In this document: positions 42,915 to 50,793 of the stretch, piece after piece | Position numbering within the stretch: position 1 is the stretch's first letter | Layout: each line of letters starts with the position of its first letter | Origin: Candidatus Heimdallarchaeota archaeon | Lineage (GTDB): Archaea; Asgardarchaeota; Heimdallarchaeia; Heimdallarchaeales; Heimdallarchaeaceae | NCBI GenBank assembly: GCA_030603365.1 | Contig: JAUVXV010000004.1 | Span: 293,569-344,975, forward strand | DNA: 51,407 bases | Direction: 5' to 3' | Notes under the pieces: model-generated | What the model was told of the DNA's origin: nothing | Databases searched by the model: none | What the model saw: the letters and a program-made list of their open reading frames with translations, nothing else | Translations under genes and position numbers: made by a program

Positions 42915-44129
42915 TTAAAAAATGAGTTTGATAGAGCGTTTCGTGAATTCTTCTGTATGCTCTTCTACCGATTTGTTTAGGGTTTGAATTTCCTCTTCTA
43001 TGTCCTTTTTTTCTCTTCTGAGAGAAAGAGTTATTCTATTTCGATCAATCTTTAGATTATCTATTTCCTGTTTGAATTTCTTCATCTTCAAGTCTAATTG
43101 CATATCTTGAAACTTGTCTTCTATTGCTTCACTTTGTTTAATAAGAAACTTAGCATTCTTTTGGTATTCTAGTAATTCGTCATTCTGAATTTCATCTATA
43201 TTTTCATAAGCTCGCTGCAATTTTTCCTTTTTCATTTGAATAGCAGGATCAGAACTAATCTCTTTTAACGCATTTAGTGTAGATTTAATCCCTCGATATC
43301 CTTCTGGTTCTTTTACAAAAGCAGTTAGTGGATCTTTAATCATGCTTTTTAGAACTTCTTTATCATAATTGTCGATTTCTATTCTTCTGTTATCTGAAGC
43401 TCTTAGAACCTTGCTCGATAGTTTCTTTATTTCTGATAGTTTGTTAGAAATAGTAATCTCAATACGTTCCAGTTCTTTCCTATTATTCTGTAATTGAACA
43501 AAACCTGGATGGTTCTCTAATTCACTCAAGGCTTCTTGATTTTTGTCAATTTCCTTTGTTATTTTACCAATAGCATCAGCATGCGATTCAATTTCTTCGT
43601 CAAGCTCATGATTTCGTTCAACGAGATGAGTTAATCTTTCTATGTCATCAAGTACTTTTTCATATTTTACAATCCCAGAATAAGAAATCATTGTCTTATT
43701 TTCAAAATTTTGAACTTCTTCCTTCAATCTAGATAGTGTTCTGTCTAGACTTCTGACCTTATCTTTATATGATCTATCTCTTTTCAACCAAGCTAGATAC
43801 TTAGAAAGCATGTTCATACAAGTGGTAATTTTGTTTTTCGTGCTTGTTAAAAAGTCTTCAAGATTTTTATATGTAATCTCTTCTGGTGTAGCAAATTCAT
43901 CAAAAATCTCATTTATTTGGTTATAAATTGTTGTTGCATAATTCTGATAGACATCTGGATCTTTAATATCAGAATAATCAAATCTATGCGCGGCACTTTT
44001 TACTTCTTCTATTTTATCCTTTATAGAACGTAATTGTTTTGCTGCACTATTTCTATAACTTGACATATTAGATATAACACGACTATTGAACCAGTCATAA
44101 GCTTCCTTTAAGGGTAAATCTTGAGACAT
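42915..44129 (-). CDS. Long coiled-coil protein, unknown
   Basis: About 404 residues, mostly alpha-helical with regular charged heptads, especially residues 115-260 and 330-400. The N-terminal ~110 residues (LKEAYDWFNSRVISNMSSYRNSAA ... DPDVYQNYATTIYNQINEIFDEF) are a less regular helical domain with aromatic residues. No catalytic motif or membrane segment. The TTG at 44144 is in frame but the ATG at 44129 is preferred. I recognise no family. With the two COG1340 proteins and the 16.2 kb operon it is part of an unusually large set of coiled-coil proteins in this window. Confidence 0.62.
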   Translation of the reverse strand: MSQDLPLKEAYDWFNSRVISNMSSYRNSAAKQLRSIKDKIEEVKSAAHRFDYSDIKDPDVYQNYATTIYNQINEIFDEFATPEEITYKNLEDFLTSTKNKITTCMNMLSKYLAWLKRDRSYKDKVRSLDRTLSRLKEEVQNFENKTMISYSGIVKYEKVLDDIERLTHLVERNHELDEEIESHADAIGKITKEIDKNQEALSELENHPGFVQLQNNRKELERIEITISNKLSEIKKLSSKVLRASDNRRIEIDNYDKEVLKSMIKDPLTAFVKEPEGYRGIKSTLNALKEISSDPAIQMKKEKLQRAYENIDEIQNDELLEYQKNAKFLIKQSEAIEDKFQDMQLDLKMKKFKQEIDNLKIDRNRITLSLRREKKDIEEEIQTLNKSVEEHTEEFTKRSIKLIF

Positions 44130-44283
44130 TGATGAAACTACCAAACCTATTTTTCATTACGATAATATAATGGTTTCTAATTTAAAGTTAATTAATTTAA
44201 ATAATTTGCCGAAACGTATATTTTTCTCCAATGAAAATATCAAACAACGAAATTTAGTTAAATCAACTTAAAATTTTAAGTTA

Positions 44284-44733
44284 ATGATTTCATTTTCTTT
44301 CAAGTGCTATGGTCATCCAAATATTGCTTCAAAGCACAGATCAACAATTGAATTTACCACCGATTCTAATTTAACACCTAGAGGAGACTGTATTCTAGGT
44401 GTAAAAACAACAACTAATCTGAAACAACTTCCAACTGAGATTAAAGATTTAATTAGGAAAAAAAACAGTAAAATAAAAGTGATAATGAAAATAGATGAAT
44501 TTTTAGAAGAAATTGAAGGTGAAGGTCACGCTGAACTTTCTTTAACAGATGAAACTGCAATAATTATTAGGACAAGTAACTATGTCTGCCCCAAAACATT
44601 AGTGATAAATGCAAACAAAGCTGCAAAAGATATTTCGTCAGAAATGCGTGAATTAATGAGAAATCCATCTACTATAATGGAAATAACTATTCAAGTAGAA
44701 TCTGGTAAAATTGAAACTTCTAAGCATGCATGA
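44284..44733 (+). CDS. DUF371 family protein
   Basis: A 149-residue archaeal protein with the family pattern FKCYGHPNIASKHRSTIEFT, LTPRGDCILGVKTT and SNYVCPKTLVINANKAAKDI. DUF371 (COG2090) is a conserved archaeal beta-rich protein of unknown function. Intact at normal length. Its last 43 bases overlap the 3' end of the convergent trm5 gene, so both stop codons are read through the other's coding strand. Confidence 0.85.
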   Translation: MISFSFKCYGHPNIASKHRSTIEFTTDSNLTPRGDCILGVKTTTNLKQLPTEIKDLIRKKNSKIKVIMKIDEFLEEIEGEGHAELSLTDETAIIIRTSNYVCPKTLVINANKAAKDISSEMRELMRNPSTIMEITIQVESGKIETSKHA

Positions 44734-45761
44734 ATCTCTCGAGGAGCACTTTCTCTAATCTTTTGAAAACTTATAATTTCCTTGATAGAATATTTTTGTT
44801 CTTTTAGTTTTTTCTCAAGTATTTGTATCATCTTCTCCTCTGGATTATCATCTGGAACAAATTGATAGAAGTATAGAATACCTCCAGGTTTTATTATCTG
44901 ACACGCAACATCCAAATATTCATGAGCTTCAGAAGGTAGGTTCATTATAACCTTATCAGCTTCAAGAAGCGATTCAGTTACATTTCTGCAATCCCCATAG
45001 ATAAGAGCAATACTCCCCTTAAGTTTATTCAAGTCTATTGATTTTTCTAAACAACTGAGAGCTGCTTTGTTTATATCAACTGCATAAATGATAGCATCTT
45101 TATTTTTTGCAATATGAAGAGGAAATGGTCCCACACCTGTAAACAAATCAACAATAGTTTCTTTATTTTTCACTTTATCTGCCACTCTGTTATGCTCATG
45201 TCCTAGACGGGGACTGAAATAGGCTTTACAAACATCTGTGAAGATTTTAATTGTATGTTCAACATGTACAGTTTCACACTTTTCTTCTCCAGCAAGTAAT
45301 TCTAATTTCCTTACTCTGATTTTACCTATAACAGCTGAAGCTTTACGATAGACTGTATTTATAGAAGGAAAGAGAGATAGTAATGCCTTTCCAATTGTGT
45401 CTTTATAGTCTAACATCTCATCATGGATCTCAACAACAACAATATCACCAATCATATCATATGACTTGGGTATATAGTCGTGTAATTCTGTAGGAATTTC
45501 ATTTTCTAATGCTTCAAACAGATTTTTTGGAGTGTTTTCTTTCTGAATGAAATTAAATGTACTAACCTCAAATTTACTCTGATAATTTTCTAGAATTGAC
45601 AAAACATTCTCATTAGGCAAAATAATGGGGATTATTAAGTGCTCGCTGTCTCTAATAAGCTCCAAAGATAGATTTATAGCTTTATATTTACGTAATATCT
45701 TTAGAATTGTTTCAGCAAATTTATAGGTGACTCGCACCCCAGAGGAATGTTGTTTCATCAT
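44691..45761 (-). CDS. trm5: tRNA (guanine37-N1)-methyltransferase Trm5
   Basis: Methylates G37 of tRNA, guarding reading frame. The SAM-binding motif is IVDLFTGVGPFPLHIAK, then AVDINKAALSCLEKSI, YGDCRNV, and the class motif VIMNLPSEAHEYLDVACQII. The N-terminal domain carries the KRSAVIGKIRVRKLEL-like SAVIGKIRVRKLELLAGE segment and EHTIKIFTDVCKAYFSPRLG. The 356-residue length is normal. A second ATG lies one codon after 45761. The paralogue type (Trm5a/b/c) cannot be assigned by eye. The 3' end overlaps DUF371. Confidence 0.92.
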   Translation of the reverse strand: MMKQHSSGVRVTYKFAETILKILRKYKAINLSLELIRDSEHLIIPIILPNENVLSILENYQSKFEVSTFNFIQKENTPKNLFEALENEIPTELHDYIPKSYDMIGDIVVVEIHDEMLDYKDTIGKALLSLFPSINTVYRKASAVIGKIRVRKLELLAGEEKCETVHVEHTIKIFTDVCKAYFSPRLGHEHNRVADKVKNKETIVDLFTGVGPFPLHIAKNKDAIIYAVDINKAALSCLEKSIDLNKLKGSIALIYGDCRNVTESLLEADKVIMNLPSEAHEYLDVACQIIKPGGILYFYQFVPDDNPEEKMIQILEKKLKEQKYSIKEIISFQKIRESAPREIHACLEVSILPDST

Positions 45762-45843
45762 GATTTCCCTTAAAGAAAGGTTTTAAGAGTTATTTTTATC
45801 TATTAAGGTATACTTTGCTTAAAATATATTGGTTTAGTGGGTT

Positions 45844-46782
45844 TTGAAATTGATAAAAGCAGTTCTTGTACTGAAAACTTCCGGTTCCTGTAGATACTAT
45901 AGAATCTACGATGAAACATGGGGAACAGAGGAGAAGAATGTAGAAGTGATTAGTTACATAACTGCAGTAACTTCAATTATAGGGGAATTCGGAGAAAGCT
46001 CTCCTAAATTAATTGAGTTTGGTAATAATGAAATTGTATGTGAAACTAAAGGAGATTATATTCTTACTCTTGTTAAAGAAAAGGGTACTTATGAATCGTT
46101 AGTAGGTAGAGTCAAGAAGAATTTCAAAGATAATTTTCAACCTTTAGAAATAATAAAAGAAAGTAATCCATGGATTGAAGATGAAGAATTTCTTGTAAAA
46201 GAAAGAGAAGGAATCTACCATTTTATGAGAAATTTAAATCTAATAATCAATAGAAAAACAATTCTTTCTGGTAAGAAGATAATTAAGAAAGATGATGATG
46301 ATTCATTAGAAAGACCTCTTGTCATTCAAGATGTAGATTTGCTTATTGTATTGGAAACTGGACAGCCTGTATTTTTAATGCTAACCCTTTCTTTGCCTTA
46401 TGATGCTACTCTTATCACTGCTTTTATGTCAGCTGTGTTGGATTTGGGTAAATCCATAGGGTTAGGAGAGTTGAAGACACTTGAGAGCGAAAATATAATT
46501 GTTTATGTACAAAAAATCGAGAAAGCATTTACAGTAGTTATAACACAGAAAAAAGAGCATAGGGCAGCTTATAAAAGATTTGCAAGTTTTGTAGCAGACT
46601 TGTGTAATAATTGGTTATATAGAGAAGGAATAGAAATAGATGAAGCTTTTCAGATCTTTGAAGAAAGAAAGCATTTTGAAGAAATCCTTAAACTATTGAT
46701 AGATACTGATACTTGGGAGAAACATCTTATCAAAGAATGGGAGAGAGAATATGCTGAAGAGATGAGCATAGAAAATAGTTAA
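45844..46782 (+). CDS. Tandem longin/roadblock-like protein
   Basis: 312 residues that appear to contain two small alpha-beta domains: residues 1-95 (IKAVLVLKTSGSCRYYRIYDE ... YILTLVKEKGTYESLVGRVKKNF) and about 155-265 (DVDLLIVLETGQPVFLMLTLS ... IIVYVQKIEKAFTVVITQKK). Each has the strand, turn with small residues, strand, helix order of longin-like folds. A helical acidic C-terminal tail follows. The start is TTG at 45844; no ATG is available upstream. The arrangement resembles GTPase regulator complexes of Asgard archaea, but that is inference. Confidence 0.52.
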   Translation: MKLIKAVLVLKTSGSCRYYRIYDETWGTEEKNVEVISYITAVTSIIGEFGESSPKLIEFGNNEIVCETKGDYILTLVKEKGTYESLVGRVKKNFKDNFQPLEIIKESNPWIEDEEFLVKEREGIYHFMRNLNLIINRKTILSGKKIIKKDDDDSLERPLVIQDVDLLIVLETGQPVFLMLTLSLPYDATLITAFMSAVLDLGKSIGLGELKTLESENIIVYVQKIEKAFTVVITQKKEHRAAYKRFASFVADLCNNWLYREGIEIDEAFQIFEERKHFEEILKLLIDTDTWEKHLIKEWEREYAEEMSIENS

Positions 46783-46832
46783 CATTAAATATGCATTCTA
46801 GCAATTATGTAATTGTTAGAGGGAACATACTG

Positions 46833-47239
46833 ATGGTAAAACTAAGGTTTGCTTTTCTAGTTTCATTATTATTTGTGATAAATCCAAATATAAACAGTGT
46901 TGTACAATCTGAATTGGTTAAAAGTTCAGTTATAAAAAATCCAGAACTTAATCCAATTGTACACGCTCCTTCTTTTAATACTTCAATAGAGATCTTTAAC
47001 GATAATGATTTTCTAAATTATAGTCTAGAGGGGAACGGAACATCAATTGCACCATATGTAATTGATAATTTCAGTATTGAAACAACTAATATAACTGGTA
47101 TATATATAACAAATACAACTAAGTATTTCATAATCAGAGACGGATATGTAGAAGCTCATGAGTATGGTATAAGAATTTCCGATGTTCTAGAAAACACTTC
47201 ACAAATTGTGAATGTAACATGTTTTAGCAATTATAATGG
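46833..47239 (+). pseudogene. 5' fragment of secreted beta-helix (NosD-like) protein, interrupted by IS607
   Basis: The ATG at 46833, 9 bases after GAGGG, begins a signal peptide (MVKLRFAFLVSLLFVINPNINS). It is followed by Asn/Thr-rich beta-helix sequence: IEIFNDNDFLNYSLEGNGTS, IAPYVIDNFSIETTN, GIYITNTTKYFIIRDGYVEAHEYGIRIS and IVNVTCFSNYNG. At that point host sequence stops and the IS element begins, adding 18 foreign residues before a stop codon at 47292-47294. Removing 47240-49987 joins SNYNG to NVTYNLFQNN in frame. The intact product would be a signal-peptide, right-handed beta-helix protein with a C-terminal membrane anchor. An in-frame ATG at 46791 is a less likely start. Confidence 0.85.
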
Positions 47240-47330
47240 GGCAACAGGAAACGCACGTTATGAAACTTGGTTAAACTTGCCAGAGGGCGTCTAACCGTCG
47301 TTTAAGTGGGCCCCCTACACGTGCGATGAG
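47238..47330 (-). ncRNA. Candidate omega-RNA scaffold at the 3' end of tnpB
   Basis: TnpB nucleases use an RNA that spans the tnpB 3' end and the element terminus, with the guide read from the flank. On the minus strand this region has an outer stem CGCACGT/ACGTGCG (47319-47325 with 47252-47258) and an inner stem AGGGGGC/GCCCTCT (47310-47316 with 47282-47288, one G-U pair). The inner stem overlaps the tnpB stop codon. The scaffold would end at 47240-47238, and the next minus-strand bases, ATTATAATTGCTAAAACATG (47237-47218), would be the guide, here derived from the interrupted gene. Prediction only. Confidence 0.45.
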
Positions 47331-49243
47331 GGGAAGGAATCAGAAGGAAGGAGAGTACCTGGAAGGGAAGCAATATTTTGGGCAGCATTATCATGAGTGT
47401 TGACCTGTTGACCACACTTCTTGCAGGAAGCAACATCATACTGACCAGGACCACGAGCGAGGACACCTCCACACCCAGAATGAAGGGTACTAGTATGATA
47501 GGGGAGAACAGTTTCTAACTGGACATCATACCCTAATTCCAGAGAAGCTAACCAGACAGCCTTCTTGTAAATGAGCAAACTATCGGGCATGGTGTAAATA
47601 GCTTTAGCTAAGGCGCCTTTAGTACCAGTAGGATCTGTTGTTAAGCGTTCAATCTTCAGTACTTGGCACTGTTTTTTCACCAGTACTGCAGCTAGAAAGT
47701 GAGGGAGAAGACGAGTAATCTCTCGAAGAATCCTGCTACGACGAGTATAGACTCTATTGAGCTCCCCTTTGAGTTTGCAACACCCATGAGCATCATATGC
47801 TTTTCTCTTACGAAGTAAGCCTTGAGTAAGTTCAGGGAGAACTGTATCTGTGAGGTGGGTATAGTGGTCTACTAAGTGGAGCAAATCCTGAGGGAGAGGT
47901 ACAGAGGTGTTGAATGCCACCATATACTCCCCTAACCGATTAATATCTACTCCAAGAATCAAACTCTTGTTTCTAGGTATTCTGGGCAGATAGCTGTGGA
48001 GAAGAGTAGAGGAATGGAAACAACCATGTGTTCCTTCTAGTACTACATCCACTCGAGGTTTGTAACTAGGAGCTTGTCCACTACTTACTTGGAAGAGTTT
48101 GATGCGAGCACCATTGTGTAGATACTCTCCTACTTTCTTTGGAACATGAACTTGAGCAGTCACTCTTTTCTTACCTTGCTTTGGAAAACCTAGCTCGGTC
48201 CATCCTTGGTTCTTTACTTGGTCAGTCAATTCTTGTGCATTCCCTTGACGGGTGATAACATAGTTTTTTTTCATGAGTAATTTTATTGGTAATCTTCCTT
48301 GCTTTTTTCGTTTAAATGGTGGGGGAACAACTTTTTCTGGGGAGAGACCTTTGACTAACTGAGGGACACTCTGCATGTAATGATCAAAGAGTGTGAAAAC
48401 TAGTAACTGTCTAACAGCTGAAAAGAGTTTTCGTGAAGGCTTTCCTATCAATTTTGCTAGTTGTTCTGAGAGATTCTTGAGACTTTTCCACCGAGAAGGG
48501 TGAGAGCTGTTGATCCACGAAGTAAGGTAAGGGACAACAGTAGTTTGTTCTTTCTTTAAGAGCTTGAGCTTCTTTAGAAATGTCTGTTGATTCTTTGTAA
48601 GGTTAGGGATAAGAGAAAATTCGTTAGTATAGTAAAATATTGTGTCGTCTAGAGCTTGGAGGACCTCATGTTGTGTAGTAGAAGGGAGAGCGGCATTAAA
48701 TTGTAAGAAACCTGTGAAATAGGTGGTCTTGTACTTTTTTCTCCAATAAGAGTCTGCTTGCCATCTCGTATGTGTAAGAAGATTGATGATATATCTTCGT
48801 TTTAGTTTCCAATAGTTTTCTAGACTTCGTTCGGTATAAGGCGAGCGACCAAATATCATCCATTCTAGCAGTTGTTGAGGGTTCTTCAAGAGAAAGTTGA
48901 ACAACCCTTGCACTTTCTGCTCTTTGTCGATTTTTCCCTTGACAGCTATATACAACCAATGAAACGCACTTTCAGCTATATTTGGACTTTGTCCCACCTT
49001 CTTGCAAAGTTGGCGGACGAAGAACCCTTCTTTAGGGTTTGTTCTATAAAGATCCACTGCTTGTTGGATCACTTTGGGGGTGAGTAGCAGTTCTTGCTGT
49101 TCTTCTAGCGTTCTTATTCTCTCATTGATTTCTTCTCGTTGGGGTTGGTCTACACACTTAAATACCACTTGATAACTCCTCATCACCGTTCTTGAACTAA
49201 GAAGAGGGGGGACTTGTGGTTTACTTGATGTTTGTGTGCCCAA
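47315..49243 (-). CDS. tnpB: TnpB RNA-guided nuclease of IS607 type, unusually long
   Basis: A 642-residue RuvC nuclease. Catalytic residues: D433 (LGVDINRLGEY), E532 (VLKIERLTTD) and D618 (THDNAAQNI). The zinc finger between RuvC-II and III keeps C591, C607 and C610, but the usual first Cys is replaced around H588 (TLHSGCGG). TnpB proteins are usually near 400 residues; the extra length is in the N-terminal 300 residues, before the wedge/RuvC region, which is helical and basic. The length approaches that of eukaryotic Fanzor proteins, which also derive from IS607-type TnpB. Base composition is unlike the host genes. It lies 48 bases downstream of tnpA, same strand. Confidence 0.88.
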   Translation of the reverse strand: MGTQTSSKPQVPPLLSSRTVMRSYQVVFKCVDQPQREEINERIRTLEEQQELLLTPKVIQQAVDLYRTNPKEGFFVRQLCKKVGQSPNIAESAFHWLYIAVKGKIDKEQKVQGLFNFLLKNPQQLLEWMIFGRSPYTERSLENYWKLKRRYIINLLTHTRWQADSYWRKKYKTTYFTGFLQFNAALPSTTQHEVLQALDDTIFYYTNEFSLIPNLTKNQQTFLKKLKLLKKEQTTVVPYLTSWINSSHPSRWKSLKNLSEQLAKLIGKPSRKLFSAVRQLLVFTLFDHYMQSVPQLVKGLSPEKVVPPPFKRKKQGRLPIKLLMKKNYVITRQGNAQELTDQVKNQGWTELGFPKQGKKRVTAQVHVPKKVGEYLHNGARIKLFQVSSGQAPSYKPRVDVVLEGTHGCFHSSTLLHSYLPRIPRNKSLILGVDINRLGEYMVAFNTSVPLPQDLLHLVDHYTHLTDTVLPELTQGLLRKRKAYDAHGCCKLKGELNRVYTRRSRILREITRLLPHFLAAVLVKKQCQVLKIERLTTDPTGTKGALAKAIYTMPDSLLIYKKAVWLASLELGYDVQLETVLPYHTSTLHSGCGGVLARGPGQYDVASCKKCGQQVNTHDNAAQNIASLPGTLLPSDSFPSSHV

Positions 49244-49291
49244 TGTATCTCAGTATATAATCCGCAAAATGCTATTTAAACGCGTAGAAAA

Positions 49292-49885
49292 TCACCCGGA
49301 AGGAGGAGGCTTTTTCCCTCTCCGTTGTCGATGGAGCCTTTCCGCAAACGAGGTGACGAGAGCAATCATATCTTCTACCAATTTTCTTTCATCTGAATTA
49401 TGCTCTGTTTGGTGGATCGAAACAATTTCCGTTTCAAATGTTTGGCAATAGTGACGTATCACTTTTGTTCCAAATCTTGCTAATCTATCTTCATACGTAC
49501 ACAGGATGGCAAAGGGATGACTAGAAGCTACTTCTTTCAAGAGTAGGTGTAAACCTTTTCGCTGTTCATTCATCCCTGAAGCAATGTCTGAAAAAATGTT
49601 CTTAAGTACCCACCCTTGCTGGTGAGCAAAGGTTCTCAGTTGTTCTTGTTGTCTTAGTAGTTCGTTCTTTTGTTTGGTTGCACTCACCCGAGCATACCCT
49701 ATCACCATCTTCGCAGGTTGTTGTCTTCCTTGTTCCTTCTTTCCCACTAGGTGAGCTAGTGTATACCTTCTGTGTCCTCCCAATGTTCTCCTCGCCGTTT
49801 CTACCTTCTGTTCCTTTTCCCATCTCCTCAAGGTGCTAGTCGAGACTCCTTTCAGTTTTGCAGCAATTCCAATTCTTACCAACAT
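49292..49885 (-). CDS. tnpA: IS607 TnpA serine recombinase
   Basis: Transposase for GG-targeted insertion. The N-terminal MerR-like helix-turn-helix (IGIAAKLKGVSTSTLRRWEKEQKV, residues about 5-28, with the GGHRRY wing) is followed by the small serine recombinase domain with catalytic S68 in GYARVSATKQK, and the conserved YEDRLARFG motif. The C-terminal helix (ALVTSFAERLHRQRRGK) is typical. 197 residues, full length. The IS end-to-gene distance upstream is about 100 bases, which carries the subterminal repeats. Confidence 0.94.
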   Translation of the reverse strand: MLVRIGIAAKLKGVSTSTLRRWEKEQKVETARRTLGGHRRYTLAHLVGKKEQGRQQPAKMVIGYARVSATKQKNELLRQQEQLRTFAHQQGWVLKNIFSDIASGMNEQRKGLHLLLKEVASSHPFAILCTYEDRLARFGTKVIRHYCQTFETEIVSIHQTEHNSDERKLVEDMIALVTSFAERLHRQRRGKKPPPSG

Positions 49886-49985
49886 GTTTTTCTTCCTATC
49901 TTTTCTCTGATAAGTTTTTCTTGTCTGCTCTATCCTCTTCTGGCAAGATTGGGTAACTTTTCATCCCTCAGTGGACGACGGTTGG

Positions 49986-50480
49986 GGTAATGTGACATAT
50001 AACTTATTTCAAAATAATACCTACTATGCTATAATAGTTGATAATGGTGATTATCTAAACATACATCATAATAGGTTCATTGATAATAATCTAAGTAAGC
50101 TTTTTGGAGATTCTCAAGCAGTTGATAGAGAATCAGACAATAACTTGTGGTATGACCCCATTTCAAAGGAGGGGAATCATTGGAGCGATCATCAATCAGG
50201 AAAACCATATAAGATAGGTGAGGGAAGTGCAGTTGATAGGTATCCGCTTGATTCAAATATGGTTAGAATACCTAGAAATTGGACAGAGTTAATTATTGGA
50301 ATTGTTTTAGGAACATCATTGGTGGCGGTGCTTGCTTGGATGGCTTACCCTAAAATTGAAGCAAGAAGACAAATAGCTAAGAAAAGGCAGCAACGAAGAA
50401 AAAGAGCTGCCATTCAACTAGATTATGATAAAATGGTTGATGAAGAAATTCAAAAAGCAAGAGAAAAAATATTACTTTGA
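49986..50480 (+). pseudogene. 3' fragment of the interrupted beta-helix membrane-anchored protein
   Basis: Continues the gene broken at 47239: GNVTYNLFQNNTYYAIIVDNGDYLNIHHNRFIDNN is beta-helix repeat sequence of NosD type, followed by the NosD-like ending SDNNLWYDPISKEGNHWSDH and DRYPLD. A transmembrane helix (LIIGIVLGTSLVAVLAWMAYP) and a basic cytoplasmic tail (RRQIAKKRQQRRKRAA) finish it. The frame is intact to the stop codon. An ORF starting at 49971 reads from IS sequence into this fragment, but it lacks a signal peptide, so any product would be mislocalised. Confidence 0.85.
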
Positions 50481-50537
50481 AAAGTAGAAAATTGAAAATG
50501 GTGAGCCTGGCCGGATTTGAACCGGCGACCGACAGAT

Positions 50538-50559
50538 TGCTCCACGAGAAATACTCGTA
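50538..50559 (-). other. Predicted canonical tRNA intron (position 37/38)
   Basis: 22 bases after A37 in the anticodon loop. ACGAG pairs with CTCGT around TATTT, and intron GGAG can pair with the anticodon-side CTC, the usual arrangement for a bulge-helix-bulge at this site. Confidence 0.85.
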
Positions 50560-50572
50560 TAAGAGTCTGCTG

Positions 50573-50603
50573 CTTTAGGCGTTTGCTGATACCTCAGTTC
50601 AAA
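50573..50603 (-). other. Predicted non-canonical tRNA intron (D-arm)
   Basis: 31 bases inserted after tRNA position 24 (GAG|intron|C). Inside it GTTTG (including the preceding G) pairs with CAAAC, and CTGA pairs with TCAG around a GGTA loop. TTAGG of the D loop can pair with CCTAA near the intron 3' end. This gives the bulge-helix-bulge style context cut by the archaeal splicing endonuclease. Confidence 0.75.
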
Positions 50604-50793
50604 CTCTACCTAACTGAGCCACAGGCCCACCTTTTATTGTTCTCAGCTGTTCTTACCTAATAATTCTTTCATATAAAACTTTCTTTTATAACCTAAGATT
50701 TTAAGTTGAGTTTAAAAGAGTTAAAGCTTGATTAATTCTTGAAGATATCGTTTGATTAATTGTATCATATCTATATTTACTTTTTCGTAAGTT

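Larger units (their letters stand above)
47238..49987 (-). mobile_element. IS607-family insertion sequence with tnpA and long tnpB
   Basis: About 2.75 kb, visibly GC-richer than the flanks, inserted into the beta-helix gene with GG dinucleotides at both borders (47238-47239 and 49986-49987) and no longer target duplication, as expected for IS607 serine-recombinase transposition. Subterminal inverted matches support the ends: CTTGCCAGA (47276-47284) with TCTGGCAAG (49939-49947), ATGAAA near each end, and AACCGTCG (47293-47300) with CGACGGTT (49976-49983). Gene order on the minus strand is tnpA then tnpB. Both genes are intact, so it may be active or recently active. Confidence 0.9.
50502..50628 (-). 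tRNA. tRNA-Lys(CTT) with two predicted introns
   Basis: Exons give a standard cloverleaf of 74 bases: acceptor GGGCCTG/CAGGCTC (one G-T), D-stem GCTC/GAGC, anticodon stem GCAGA/TCTGT with loop CTCTTAA (anticodon CTT at 50563-50561), variable CGGTC, and T-arm GCCGG-TTCAAAT-CCGGC. CCA is encoded at 50499-50501. The 53 extra bases fall in two places: 31 bases within the D-stem 3' strand and 22 bases at the canonical 37/38 site. The split is set by matching the tRNA consensus, so boundaries may shift by one or two bases. Confidence 0.9.

Noticed and set aside
47315..49243. Calling the long RuvC protein a Cas12
   Set aside because: It is encoded with an IS607 tnpA between recognisable element ends, and there is no CRISPR array or adaptation gene in the window.
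49971..49985. Start of a new gene at the right IS border
   Set aside because: The first codons lie in the IS end and the rest is the 3' fragment of the interrupted beta-helix gene; it lacks a signal peptide and its own ribosome-binding site.
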